Assembly (NCBI GenBank): GCA_002433485.1
Contig: DJIF01000054.1
Location: 1 to 64,000 of the forward strand
Direction: 5' to 3'
Source: Deltaproteobacteria bacterium UBA6601
GTDB lineage: Bacteria > Myxococcota_A > UBA796 > UBA9615
DNA: 64,000 nt
Shown one piece after another: positions 12,008 to 21,199 of the stretch. The notes under the pieces were generated by a model. The model was not told where the DNA came from. It ran no database searches and saw nothing but the letters and a program-made list of their open reading frames with translations. Position 1 is the first letter of the stretch; the number at the start of each line of letters is the position of its first letter. Made by a program: the position numbers and the translations under genes.

Positions 12008-13504
12008 ATGGTCAAACACCGCATCGCCAGCCAGATCCTGCTCTTACCGCTGTTGCTTCTCGGCTGCGGGGAAGTTGCCTTCAACCTCGCTGAAGATGCC
12101 GGCACCAGCTTCTCCGAGCAGGTTCGGGGAGAGGCGCTGCTGTTCGTAGGTACCGACCCGAGCAGCCTGGCGACCGACCTGTACCTGGTGACTGCTGCCT
12201 CCAGCTCAGTGGACAGCCCATCCTTGACCACAGCAGAGTCGTATGAACTAGAGCAGCTCACCGACACCGAGAACCCCGATGAAGCCCTGGAGTTGGGCAG
12301 CTACCAACTGTTCTCATTGGAACAACCACACCCGATTCCCGATCGTTCCGGAGATCGCTTCGCCCTGATCACGCAGAGCGTCGATGAACAGAGCGGCAAC
12401 TCTATCAATCACCCTGCGGTCTACGACCTCACGACGCGTAGCCTCCAACAAGGACCGGCGATTCAGGGGCTACACAGTATCCACTTCAGCGACCAGGGCG
12501 CCTCTCTTGCCCTTAGCGCTCGCAGCGAAGAGGGCGGCGAGACCCTGCTCATGCTGCCCGCAGATGAGCTGGACGCCACACCGGTCCTCCTCCAGTTGGA
12601 AGCTGACGAGAGCAACTACAGCTATGAATTCGCGGGGCCTATCCCAGCCAGTGATGACATCCTCGCTCTGCGCATCAACGAAGACGAAGCCAAGAGTCAG
12701 GTGCTCCGAGTTGACTCCCTCAGCGGCGAGGCTGAGGTCCTCTCAGGTGCCCTCGAGGGCCTGCTCGACCAGGCCTCCTTGAGCGCCGATGGACAGCTGC
12801 TGGCAGTCACTGTCCACCATCCCGAAAATAACTACCGAGCTGTGGCGGTCATCGATAAATACGCTCAGATCCATACGATTACGGAGAACCTCAGTTCCAA
12901 TTGCTACTGGCCGGTCTGGGCGCCCATCCACGAAAAGCTCGGCCAACGGCTCAGCTTCGTGTGCCAGGACGCAATCTCAGGAAGACCTGACATCGGCATG
13001 TGGTCAGCAGAGATCCTTAAGGGTCTGGACGATGAAGTTGGCGACGCCGCTGCCCTCGATTACGCCGCGGACCTGCTCACCACGGTCAGCCAACCGGCCA
13101 TATTCGAGGGCACAATGGACGGGCTGGTCGTCCGCAGCAGCCCCCAGTGGTCGCCGAACGGAAACTCTTTGGTCTTTGGTGTCTCGACCCACGAAGAAGC
13201 CCTGGCTGGCACCGGCATGAGCCTCCTGGTACTGCCACTAAGCGGTACTGCATACCCCATCTACAGCGGCAGCGGGACCTCAGTAGACTGGGCACACTTC
13301 TCCCAGGCAAGTGACGACCAGAGTCTGCTCCTCTGGGAGCGCAGCGCGACCGGCCTGGAATCCACCCGGCGAGGCCCAGAGAGCCAACCCATTCGGATGC
13401 TAACCATCGATCAACCAGAGCCTCAACCGATCTTTGTCCGGCTCGATCAGGACCTGCTGGTGTCCTACCCCATGTTCCTGGGCGGCAACAGCCTGTTCTA
13501 CTGA
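12008..13504 (+). CDS. Beta-propeller (TolB/WD40-like) lipoprotein
   Basis: A 498-residue lipoprotein: the signal MVKHRIASQILLLPLLLLGC ends in a clear lipobox LLGC, so it is anchored by Cys20. The mature protein has repeated blades of the TolB/PD40 type: 'FALITQS', 'HSIHFSDQGASLALSARSE', 'DQASLSADGQLLAVTVHH', 'SSPQWSPNGNSLVFGVST'. The last two carry the S-xDG-x-LLA/VF pattern typical of such blades. Six or seven blades are plausible. Such folds usually bind partner proteins; no catalytic residues are seen. A GGAG lies 9 bases before the ATG. Its stop overlaps the ATG of the next small gene (TGATG), which suggests translational coupling. Location in the periplasm or outer membrane is inferred. 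Confidence 0.8.
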   Translation: MVKHRIASQILLLPLLLLGCGEVAFNLAEDAGTSFSEQVRGEALLFVGTDPSSLATDLYLVTAASSSVDSPSLTTAESYELEQLTDTENPDEALELGSYQLFSLEQPHPIPDRSGDRFALITQSVDEQSGNSINHPAVYDLTTRSLQQGPAIQGLHSIHFSDQGASLALSARSEEGGETLLMLPADELDATPVLLQLEADESNYSYEFAGPIPASDDILALRINEDEAKSQVLRVDSLSGEAEVLSGALEGLLDQASLSADGQLLAVTVHHPENNYRAVAVIDKYAQIHTITENLSSNCYWPVWAPIHEKLGQRLSFVCQDAISGRPDIGMWSAEILKGLDDEVGDAAALDYAADLLTTVSQPAIFEGTMDGLVVRSSPQWSPNGNSLVFGVSTHEEALAGTGMSLLVLPLSGTAYPIYSGSGTSVDWAHFSQASDDQSLLLWERSATGLESTRRGPESQPIRMLTIDQPEPQPIFVRLDQDLLVSYPMFLGGNSLFY

Positions 13505-13701
13505 TGCTCACCACTGCCGTCGAAGCACTACATCGCTGCTGGTACCGCTTTGCCCTGGCGGCAATGCCCATGGGCGTCGCCATGTGGCTGCTCGGGATGT
13601 ACCTGCCCAGCTACTATCTGGCTGCCGCAGGGATCACCACATGCGCCCTGGGTGCCTTCGCCTGGAACGACGACCACCCCCCCCATCACCCTGGCAGTTA
13701 A
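13504..13701 (+). CDS. Small predicted membrane protein
   Basis: A 65-residue product whose ATG overlaps the TGA of the upstream lipoprotein gene (TGATG). It has two hydrophobic stretches (about residues 14-34 and 36-50: RFALAAMPMGVAMWLLGMYL and YYLAAAGITTCALGAFAW) joined by a short Pro-Ser turn, then a polar His/Pro-rich tail. The coupling and the compact two-helix pattern argue it is real, but no family is recognised. A run of eight C (13677-13684) lies in the tail codons. It may assist or localise with the propeller lipoprotein, which is inference. Confidence 0.5.
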   Translation: MLTTAVEALHRCWYRFALAAMPMGVAMWLLGMYLPSYYLAAAGITTCALGAFAWNDDHPPHHPGS

Positions 13702-13770
13702 GCAAGCCAGTTGGGAGCAGCTGAGCACTGCTGGAGTCGAGGCTGCGAGAGCCCGACGCTCAGGCTTCGC

Positions 13771-16479
13771 TCAGTTACCCTGCGGAGTGATCTTGACGGT
13801 GTAGTCCCCGGGCGAACCGGAGTACCCGACAATGACAAACCAGCAATCGGAGCCGTCCGGCAACGGCACGATGGTAGTGCCCTCTTCTGGCTTGCTGAGA
13901 TCAGCAAGGGACGGATCAAAGGGAATGTAGTAGTGGTCAGGATCGTTAACCGCATCAAAGTAGTAGCAGAAGAACCGAGCGTCGTAGTCGCCACCCCCAG
14001 TGGCCCAATCAAGTTCAACGCTGATAAAGCCCGCTTCCGGGAAGGTCAGGTGGTAGGCATCGTTGTCGCCGGCCCAGCTGTCCGCCTCAATGCTTGAGAT
14101 GCTGCCTTTCAGTTCATTGGTCTTGCCAGCGCCTGCAGACTCACCCAGCTCCTGAAAGCTGCCCTCAGGCCACGGCGAATCCTCGACGCTGAAGCCGTCA
14201 ATCTGCACATTATTGGGCTCCTCAGTCTCGTACCAAACCTTGCCCACTTCCGGCTGCTTGGCATACCAGGCGTGCAGGACAGGCAGCGCTTCAGCAGTAC
14301 CCAGGACCTCCAGCGTCGGCGGATTACCCTGCTCCTCGTCTCGGTTCAGCGTCCAATCGACCCGATCCTTCTGCAGGTTGTAGGGCACGAGCTCGGTGAC
14401 CCGCCGGCCGCCAGGCTTCTCCACCGTATTGTTGAGGGAAGCGACATCGCCGGCAAAGAGATGCACCAACTCAAAGTCGGTGGTCACCACATTGGAACTG
14501 CGAACCTCGTAGTTACCGAGATGAACGCTGTCGTCCGTATCATCGCAATCACGCAACGCCAGAGTGTAGCCGTCGCCATCCTGATCGACGTTCTCATAAT
14601 CGGTGTTCTGCACAAAGCTGCCATCGTCCTGCAAAACCCAATCCCGATTCTCATCGATCAGCCCGTCACAGTCATTATCTACGCCATCAGTGACGTCGTA
14701 GTTGAAAGCCACTGGCACACCAGCCTCATCGAGCTGGTGGGGATGAATGGACGGATCCAAGTCGTGGCAGTCGGCGCCACCGGCAGGCGTGAGCTTGGCA
14801 AAACCATCGCCATCGGCGTCGTCATCGGAGCCATCGCAGATGTCGTCGTTATCGAAGTCTGGCATGGCAGAATCCGCAACTTCAGGATCAGAGCCGCAGT
14901 TGATCTCTTCCCAATTATGAAAGCCATCGCCATCGGTATCCTGGGCGCAGCCAACGGTGCCGATGCAGTCACTGTCACAGTAGCCGTCACCATCGGTATC
15001 GGTGGGAAAGTCCTCAGGGTCGAAGGGGTTGGTGCCGCAGGCACGTTCCTCAAGATCCGACCACTCGTGCGGCGTCAGACCACCGACAACTCCACGGTCC
15101 TCATCATAGTTAGAGACAAAGTCCAGTTGGCCATCGCCAGCACTGCAGTCATCGTCGATGGAGTTCCAGTCGATCTCATTGTCCAGGCCTGGATAGATGG
15201 CGGAATTGGCGTCATTACAGTCACCTACACCAAAGCCACTGTTGACCTCAATCTGGCCACGGCAGAACCCATCACCATCAAGGTCGCGACCATTCTCGCA
15301 GTAGCCGTCGCCGTCATCGTCGACGTCATCGGGACCATTATCCGCCCAACCGTCGCAGTCGTTGTCCTTGCGATCACCTGCTGTGTCACCGCGGTGCGGA
15401 TGCACCTCAGGATCGTTGTCATTGCAGTCGCCTGCGGCCACCGTATAGCCATCACCATCATCGTCGCGAGTCTCAGTGCCGGTGTCAGCGGTGCCGTCAC
15501 AGTCGTTGTCCTTGCCATCTGCCATGCCGGGGATGATGGTGTCCGCCTCGATAGAGACCTGCTGTAGGAAGTGCATGTCCCAGGCGCACCAGAACAGCTC
15601 AGCTTCCTGATCCAACTGCCAGTCGCTGCAGCCCGTGCCACCAACCGGATCCCCCAAGGCCTCAATGTCACTGCTCAAATAGGCGCCGACCTTGAGTTCC
15701 AGCGAGTCCTGGGTAGTGGGATAGGACAGGTCCAGATCCAACGTCGCGCTGTCTCCCTCGATTCCCGCCTGAACCAGATGCACCCGAGGGTCATTGCCCA
15801 CCACGATCAGGTCATACTCGACGTTGTCGTCATCGGCGTTCACGGTCACCTTGACCAGGAATTCCTTGTTGGGCTCGGTCTCAGTGGCAAAACGCGGCTC
15901 GGCAAAGGTCTGCAGGGCCTCACCTTCCTCATTGAGGACCTCAGCACCCTCATCGTCCAACAGGGGAATCTGAGTATTCGGATCGGAATATAGTTCCGAG
16001 CCGCTGCCATCCATCACCACGATGTCGACATCAGCGTCCGAGTCCTCCTCTACAGGGCGCGCCTTGAACACCAAAGGGCCGAAGTAGTCGGTGCTGATCC
16101 GGTACCAGTCCTCATCCCGCTCGGGCTGAAACAGAATCGCGGCGCAATCAACATCACTGTCTTCTGGTGTGATCTCATCGCAGGTCAGGTCAGCGGTTCC
16201 GCGAATGCGGTGATAGGCGTAGCTGATCTCATAGGGACCATCCGCGGTCTGCAGGGTGTCGTTGTTGAGGTCTTCAGTCTCGGCCCGGGGAGTCGGTTCC
16301 TTCTCCCAGAGGCCCAGCCGGTCCAGGGTCAGGACTCCGTGAACGTGACGCTGGGGTATGCCGGTTTCTTCACCGAGACAGCCAACCAAAAGCAGCGGCA
16401 GAGCAACCAGAGAAAGTACGCCTACCAGCAGCAGCAGCGACAACGAGAGGCGAGATGAAGAGCGAAGGTACTTGTACAT
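13771..16479 (-). CDS. MopE-like repeat lipoprotein with PPC-like domains
   Basis: A 902-residue lipoprotein: the signal ends LVALPLLLVGC, so it is anchored through the lipobox Cys. An N-terminal PPC-like beta domain lies at about residues 85-215 (DEDWYRISTDYFGPLVFKA). From about 310 to 660 there are many Asp-rich units of the form DGxDNDCDGxxD, DDDGDGY and GDCNDxxxxxxPG, as in the Cu-binding_MopE and thrombospondin type 3 families, which bind Ca2+ or copper and contain paired cysteines. A second PPC-like domain closes the protein (DNDAYHLTFPEAGFISVELDW, GDYTVKITPQGN). It starts 20 bases after the TonB receptor stop, so the two are very probably one transcription unit. Surface display and metal binding are family-based inference. 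The Asp codons create a long antisense frame that is not a gene. Confidence 0.85.
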   Translation of the reverse strand: MYKYLRSSSRLSLSLLLLVGVLSLVALPLLLVGCLGEETGIPQRHVHGVLTLDRLGLWEKEPTPRAETEDLNNDTLQTADGPYEISYAYHRIRGTADLTCDEITPEDSDVDCAAILFQPERDEDWYRISTDYFGPLVFKARPVEEDSDADVDIVVMDGSGSELYSDPNTQIPLLDDEGAEVLNEEGEALQTFAEPRFATETEPNKEFLVKVTVNADDDNVEYDLIVVGNDPRVHLVQAGIEGDSATLDLDLSYPTTQDSLELKVGAYLSSDIEALGDPVGGTGCSDWQLDQEAELFWCAWDMHFLQQVSIEADTIIPGMADGKDNDCDGTADTGTETRDDDGDGYTVAAGDCNDNDPEVHPHRGDTAGDRKDNDCDGWADNGPDDVDDDGDGYCENGRDLDGDGFCRGQIEVNSGFGVGDCNDANSAIYPGLDNEIDWNSIDDDCSAGDGQLDFVSNYDEDRGVVGGLTPHEWSDLEERACGTNPFDPEDFPTDTDGDGYCDSDCIGTVGCAQDTDGDGFHNWEEINCGSDPEVADSAMPDFDNDDICDGSDDDADGDGFAKLTPAGGADCHDLDPSIHPHQLDEAGVPVAFNYDVTDGVDNDCDGLIDENRDWVLQDDGSFVQNTDYENVDQDGDGYTLALRDCDDTDDSVHLGNYEVRSSNVVTTDFELVHLFAGDVASLNNTVEKPGGRRVTELVPYNLQKDRVDWTLNRDEEQGNPPTLEVLGTAEALPVLHAWYAKQPEVGKVWYETEEPNNVQIDGFSVEDSPWPEGSFQELGESAGAGKTNELKGSISSIEADSWAGDNDAYHLTFPEAGFISVELDWATGGGDYDARFFCYYFDAVNDPDHYYIPFDPSLADLSKPEEGTTIVPLPDGSDCWFVIVGYSGSPGDYTVKITPQGN

Positions 16480-16499
16480 GGAAGATTCCGTCTCTCTGA

Positions 16500-19316
16500 C
16501 TAGAAGGAGAAGCGCACGCCAAGCTCAAAGCGACGCGGCGACTGGTAGCTGGTGGGCTGAGCAAAGACTGCACCGGACTGGGTGCCAAAGACTGGCAAAC
16601 CGGCAGAGGTCAAAGCCCGCTGATCTGCGCTCAAAACGTCCAGGCTATTCAGGATATTGAAAACCTGCAGGATGATATCTACCTGAGTTCCGGCAATGGA
16701 CATCGCCAGTGCCGCACGCAGATCAAGACCCAGATAGGCGGGGAGCCGCTCCTGCGTACCCCGCTTGGCGACGTAGTTTCCATAGCCTTGCCGCCAGGCG
16801 TTGTACTGAAGCCTGTTGATCGGGGTGCCGCTGCGGAAGTCCATGGCCCCACCGATGGAGTAGCCCATGCTGAACTTCTCGGCCAGCTTCCAGACGTTCG
16901 GGTTGTCGTAGGCTGCCTGCAGCTTGAAGACATGCGGCTGATCGCTGCCAGCAATGCCGTCCTCATAGTAGCGCTGAGTTGGGTTGTCGAAGTCGGGGGA
17001 GAGGCCAATGCGGTCACCGGCGCTACGCCCAGCAGAGTTCGCCACCAGTCGCGAGTAGGTATAGGAACCAAGCATCTGGAAGTTGTCACTGAGCTGCTTG
17101 CGAACAATGAGCGTCATTGCCCAGTAGTCGCGCTTACTCTCCTGTGGGGTGCGCAGGCGATAGATGTCCTCTGCAATGCCGTTGCGGAAGCCAACGGAGT
17201 CGGTTCCATCATCGTTCCAGAGCACATTAACCTCGTCGTCCTCCCACATATGGGTGAAGGTTCGATAGACGAAGTTGAACTCAGCGCCCAGGTCACGAGC
17301 GATCTCCCGCTGCACCGAAAGGAACAACTCGTTGCTGCGTGCCACCACAAAGTCCGGATGGCTGATGTTGCTGGCTGGTGTCGAAGCTCGCGTACTCTCC
17401 TCCTGCCACTTCTGCTGCGCTGCATCCCAGGGATAGAACTCAAAGTTGAAGGTGTTCTGGTTGAGGTAGCCACTCAGCTCCAGGAAACCGGGATCGGCGA
17501 TCTGGGCCCAGTTGGCCGAGAGCCGGGTCTTGCCATCTCGGAAAGGATCCCAGGCTGCACCTACCCCCCAGCTCACCGCACTGCTGTCGATAATGGCCTG
17601 CTCAATGTTGTTGCGCAGCCGCGCACGCAGGTAGCGGGCACCAGCATTGATGGAGAGGCCTCGAACCGGCAGCCAGCGGTCCTGGACATAGCCGTTGAAA
17701 ACCAGCCCCAGCTCGTGCTCACGGTCGCTGTTGACCACGACGTAGCGGGCCTCGTTGCGGTAGCCCTCCAGGTTAGAGACCTCGTCAACTGACAGGGTGC
17801 CGTCACTATTGGCGTCCACCGGCTGCTTCACAAAGACCTTGTTGCCGATGTAGCCGAAGTCACTGGTGTGCCATACAGGGGCAAACTCAACCCCAGCATT
17901 AAAGGTGTGAGAGCCCAACAGACGATCAATACCCAGCTCAAAGTCACTCTTGATGGAGAAGCGATTCCTGCGACTGAGATTGTAGTTTCCGAGGCTGCCG
18001 TGGTTCAGACCACCCTGGTTGGCCCAGATGGCGTTCTGCTGCTTGTCAGCGTCGAGGCAACGGCCAATGGGATCACGCTCATCGCAGTCCTTCCACAGCA
18101 CCGGCTCCAAGAAGATGCTGGAGTTCTGATAGAAAGCCGTAGTGGTCAGCACCGCCCTACCGCCAATGCGGGCCTCGTGGGCCAACGACACAGAGAAGCC
18201 ACCCTGACGCCACATCCGCTCCCCCTCACCGACGGTAAAGACAGACTGCAGATCATTCTCAAAAGTGGTCGGGTCGGCTCTGAACGAAAGGGTGAACTTG
18301 TTGCGCGCCACCGGCTGGGCGGTGAGCTTAGCCAGAATGAAGTGGCTGTTGGCCACCAACGGCAGCATCGGGTAGCGGGCAAAGTCACGACCAATGTCGA
18401 GGCCGCTCTGGCTGAGCCGAGTAGTGCGGCGGTGCTGATAGGCCAGATAGAACCAGAAACGGTCCTTGACGATCGGGCCACCTAGGGACGCATTCAAGTT
18501 CAATGAGGTGAACTCGTTACGAGCAAGACTCAGGTACTCAGAACCCGACTGGGTGAATCCAGTGCTCTGAAGGTAGCCGCTGAAGTCGCCCTCAAAGGTG
18601 TTTCCGCCGGACTTGGTGACGATGTTGATGGTACCGCCCAGGCCCTGGTTGTAGCGAGCATCGTAGCCAGCGGTAATGACCTCAAGATCCTCAATGGCGT
18701 CGAAATTGAAGTTCATCGAGAAGGTACCGGTAACCGGGTCGGTGGTGCTGGCCCCATCCAGGTAGTACTGATTGGACTGCATAGCGCCGCCGCTGATGTT
18801 CGGATTGCTGCCACCGGTTACCCCGGGCAGGAACTGAACAGCGTCCTGGAAGGAGCGTCCGGAAGGCAGGTTGCCCAGGAAGTCAGCGCCCAAGGTCATG
18901 CTCTGAGTAGTCTGCTCGGTGTCGATGACCGGCCTCCGGTCAATGACCTCGACGGTCTCTCCAACCTCAGGCAGCTCCATAACCAACCTGATGTTCAGGC
19001 TGCGACCCACAGAGAGGCTGAGATTCGAGCGGATGATGGTCTTGAACCCCTCTTTCTCAACATCAACCCGGTAGGTACCCGGCGGGAGCGCGAGAAATCT
19101 GAACAGGCCATCCGCTGCCGTGACGGCATCCCGGGAGCCCTGCAGGTTCTCGGAAGTAAGAGTCAGCTTGACGCCCTCAAGAGGACTGTCACTCTGGTCG
19201 ACGATCTCGCCCTTAAGGGTCGCCGTAGTGGCCTGGGCAAACAGGGTGGACGGGAGCAGCAGCGCAGCAAGGACAAGCAGGACTGCAAGAGAATGAAGTG
19301 GGGAGCGGACAGGCAA
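16500..19316 (-). CDS. Oar-like TonB-dependent outer-membrane receptor
   Basis: A 938-residue receptor with a cleavable signal (PVRSPLHSLAVLLVLAALLL, ending STLFAQA). It continues with a carboxypeptidase-regulatory-like domain (about residues 30-105: LKGEIVDQSDSPLEGV, LPPGTYRVDVEKEGF), a plug domain (RSFQDAVQFLPGVTGG, QYYLDGAS, INIVTKSGGNTFEGD) and a long beta-barrel ending RFELGVRFSF with a terminal Phe. I choose the TTG at 19316 because it has GAGG about 6 bases upstream and puts the signal peptide at the N-terminus; the frame itself is open further. One extracellular-loop segment encodes an EF-hand-type loop, DANSDGTLSVDE (17781-17816). Family members take up large substrates or act in surface processing (Oar in Myxococcus). 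The downstream MopE-like lipoprotein may be its surface partner. Confidence 0.92.
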   Translation of the reverse strand: MPVRSPLHSLAVLLVLAALLLPSTLFAQATTATLKGEIVDQSDSPLEGVKLTLTSENLQGSRDAVTAADGLFRFLALPPGTYRVDVEKEGFKTIIRSNLSLSVGRSLNIRLVMELPEVGETVEVIDRRPVIDTEQTTQSMTLGADFLGNLPSGRSFQDAVQFLPGVTGGSNPNISGGAMQSNQYYLDGASTTDPVTGTFSMNFNFDAIEDLEVITAGYDARYNQGLGGTINIVTKSGGNTFEGDFSGYLQSTGFTQSGSEYLSLARNEFTSLNLNASLGGPIVKDRFWFYLAYQHRRTTRLSQSGLDIGRDFARYPMLPLVANSHFILAKLTAQPVARNKFTLSFRADPTTFENDLQSVFTVGEGERMWRQGGFSVSLAHEARIGGRAVLTTTAFYQNSSIFLEPVLWKDCDERDPIGRCLDADKQQNAIWANQGGLNHGSLGNYNLSRRNRFSIKSDFELGIDRLLGSHTFNAGVEFAPVWHTSDFGYIGNKVFVKQPVDANSDGTLSVDEVSNLEGYRNEARYVVVNSDREHELGLVFNGYVQDRWLPVRGLSINAGARYLRARLRNNIEQAIIDSSAVSWGVGAAWDPFRDGKTRLSANWAQIADPGFLELSGYLNQNTFNFEFYPWDAAQQKWQEESTRASTPASNISHPDFVVARSNELFLSVQREIARDLGAEFNFVYRTFTHMWEDDEVNVLWNDDGTDSVGFRNGIAEDIYRLRTPQESKRDYWAMTLIVRKQLSDNFQMLGSYTYSRLVANSAGRSAGDRIGLSPDFDNPTQRYYEDGIAGSDQPHVFKLQAAYDNPNVWKLAEKFSMGYSIGGAMDFRSGTPINRLQYNAWRQGYGNYVAKRGTQERLPAYLGLDLRAALAMSIAGTQVDIILQVFNILNSLDVLSADQRALTSAGLPVFGTQSGAVFAQPTSYQSPRRFELGVRFSF

Positions 19317-19440
19317 AGGAGACCTCGCGAGGTTCGGGCTAAAACAGGGCCGCTGACGCAACGGGAAACCGGCCTGGAGACCAGGGTCCCAGGCCGCGGG
19401 ATTTCTAGCAGTCAAGCCAAAGGTAAGTCAAGGGAACTAC

Positions 19441-19479
19441 GGGGGGGGTGGTTATGCGAACATTACATAATTATTTCAA
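19441..19479 (-). promoter_or_regulatory. Predicted promoter with poly-C start region
   Basis: On the minus strand TTGAAA (19479-19474) and CATAAC (19456-19451) are separated by 17 bases, a fair sigma70-type promoter for the TonB receptor. The predicted start site, about 7 bases below the -10, falls in a run of eight C (G8 on the plus strand, 19441-19448). The leader to the TTG start would be about 130 bases. Confidence 0.5.
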
Positions 19480-19621
19480 AACCTTATCCTCCAGAAAGCG
19501 GCTTCTTCGGGCAGGGAGTCTCGGACACTGCTAGGGTGTCCCCGACCAAAGGGCCGCAACTTCCGCCAGCGCAGGCAAAAGGCTGCCCCCAGTTCACCAA
19601 TCGCAGCGAAAGGCCGCTTCC

Positions 19622-20137
19622 GTGTCCTACCCGAGCTTTGATTGCCCCCACTGTAATGCGGAGGTCCCGGTCGGGGCTCTCCGCTGCAAAGAGTGCTTTA
19701 ACGAAACCAGCGTCGCTGAGAAACGCTCCGCCAGAGGAGCTGTGGTTGGGCTGCTGCTGTTAACCCTGTTGGTCGGTGCTGCGGGAATGGGTGCCTGGAA
19801 TATCCGCTATCACCGCGGCCAGCTGGGCAACGCCGTGGTTGACCACAGTGAACAACGCATCGTGCTGGTCTACACCTCTACCTTTAGAGACCCTGGCACC
19901 AAGCAGGTGAACTTCTCCGACGTATCTCAGGTGCTCCTGGAAGGGCGCCAACTCATCATGGCCGGGGATGTCTGGAAGGTCTCCCTGGTCCTGAACAGTG
20001 GCGAGAAGGTGCTGCTGCGAACCGGCAGCCAGAGTCTTGAAATTTATGCCTCTTCCATCGCCCAGCAGCTCAATAAGGAACTACGGTTTATCAACAAGCT
20101 CGGCAGTGGCCGTGACCTGCTCGACACCAAGGGCTGA
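19622..20137 (+). CDS. Zinc-ribbon membrane-anchored protein
   Basis: A 171-residue protein starting with GTG. Residues 8-25 form a zinc ribbon (CPHCNAEVPVGALRCKEC, a CxxC pair at each end). A membrane segment follows at about residues 39-58 (AVVGLLLLTLLVGAAGMGAW). The remainder is a soluble domain, probably mixed alpha/beta, with SEQRIVLVYTSTFRDPG and VLNSGEKVLLRTGSQ, resembling small PH-like or YdbS-type folds, though I cannot assign a family. Topology would place the ribbon in the cytoplasm and the domain outside, or the reverse. It lies 27 bases upstream of mreB on the same strand, so the two are likely co-transcribed and a role linked to cell shape is possible. Confidence 0.7.
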   Translation: MSYPSFDCPHCNAEVPVGALRCKECFNETSVAEKRSARGAVVGLLLLTLLVGAAGMGAWNIRYHRGQLGNAVVDHSEQRIVLVYTSTFRDPGTKQVNFSDVSQVLLEGRQLIMAGDVWKVSLVLNSGEKVLLRTGSQSLEIYASSIAQQLNKELRFINKLGSGRDLLDTKG

Positions 20138-20164
20138 GAAACTCTCGAGTAGCCGAGTCGCCTA

Positions 20165-21199
20165 ATGTTCCTTGACTGGTTGCTTGGCCGATTCTCTACT
20201 GATCTGGCCATTGACCTGGGCACGGCCAATACCCTGGTCTTTGTGCAGGGCCAGGGGATCGTGCTCGAAGAGCCCTCAGTAGTCGCCATCAACAAGGACC
20301 CCCACAATCGCACCGTCCTGGCAGTAGGCTCGGAAGCACGAGAGATGCTCGGCAAAGTTCCCGGCAGCATCGAGACCGCCCGCCCGATGATGGATGGAGT
20401 AATCGCCGACCTCGACGTCACCGAAGCCATGCTGCGACACTTCATCCGCAAGGTTCACGGACGCAAAACCTTTGTGCGTCCGCGGGTCGTCATCTGTATC
20501 CCCTTCGGCATCACTGAGGTTGAGCGCCGTGCCGTGCGTGACTCAGCGCGCGCCGCAGGGGCCCGCGAGGTCTACCTCATTCAGGAACCTATGGCGGCGG
20601 CCTTGGGGGCTGGTCTTCCAGTTACCGACCCGCGTGGCAACATGATCGTCGATATCGGCGGTGGCACCACTGAAGTAGCGGTCATCTCACTGGGAGGCAT
20701 CGTGTTCTCTCGTTCAGTGCGGGTCGGCGGCGATCGGATGGACCAGGCGGTCATCGACTACATCCGTCGTGAGCACAGCCTGCTGATCGGCAGCCGCAGT
20801 GCGGAACGGGTAAAGATCCAGGTGGGCTGCGCCCATCCACCCACCCAGGGTCGGGAGATGGTGGTCAAAGGGCGCGACCTCAAGCGCGGTATTCCCGGCA
20901 CCATCACCGTCGACTCACGGGAAATATATGTGGCTCTGCGTGATCCCGTCGCTGAGATCGTCGGAACGGTGCGCTACACCTTAGAGAACACCCCTCCAGA
21001 ACTGGCAGCGGACATCATGGAACAGGGCATCATTCTGGCCGGCGGCGGTGCGCTTTTAGAAGGGCTCGATGAGTGTCTACGCGAAGTTACCGGACTACCA
21101 GTGATCGTGGCCCCAGACCCCCTGCTGTGTGTCGCCCGCGGCTCAGGCGCCGCGCTCGAGTCACTGGACCTGCTACGGCGAGTCACCGAGCCGGCCTGA
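20165..21199 (+). CDS. mreB: Rod shape-determining protein MreB
   Basis: Actin-like cytoskeletal ATPase that directs lateral wall synthesis at the inner membrane. The 344-residue length matches the family. Phosphate-1 motif DLGTANTLVFVQGQG, phosphate-2 motif IVDIGGGTTEVAVISLGG and the adenosine motif AGGGALLEGLDE are all present, and the N-terminus MFLDWLLGRFSTDLA has the short amphipathic membrane-binding stretch. No mreC or mreD follows: the gene converges directly on ftsZ with 19 bases between the stops. So mreB is separated from its usual partners and sits beside the division cluster instead. Confidence 0.97.
   Translation: MFLDWLLGRFSTDLAIDLGTANTLVFVQGQGIVLEEPSVVAINKDPHNRTVLAVGSEAREMLGKVPGSIETARPMMDGVIADLDVTEAMLRHFIRKVHGRKTFVRPRVVICIPFGITEVERRAVRDSARAAGAREVYLIQEPMAAALGAGLPVTDPRGNMIVDIGGGTTEVAVISLGGIVFSRSVRVGGDRMDQAVIDYIRREHSLLIGSRSAERVKIQVGCAHPPTQGREMVVKGRDLKRGIPGTITVDSREIYVALRDPVAEIVGTVRYTLENTPPELAADIMEQGIILAGGGALLEGLDECLREVTGLPVIVAPDPLLCVARGSGAALESLDLLRRVTEPA

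Noticed and set aside
14272..15567. Long open frame opposite the MopE-like gene (431 codons)
   Set aside because: It is created by Asp-rich codons (GAC/GAT read as GTC/ATC), giving an artificial Val/Ile-rich product; the minus-strand repeats are clearly coding.
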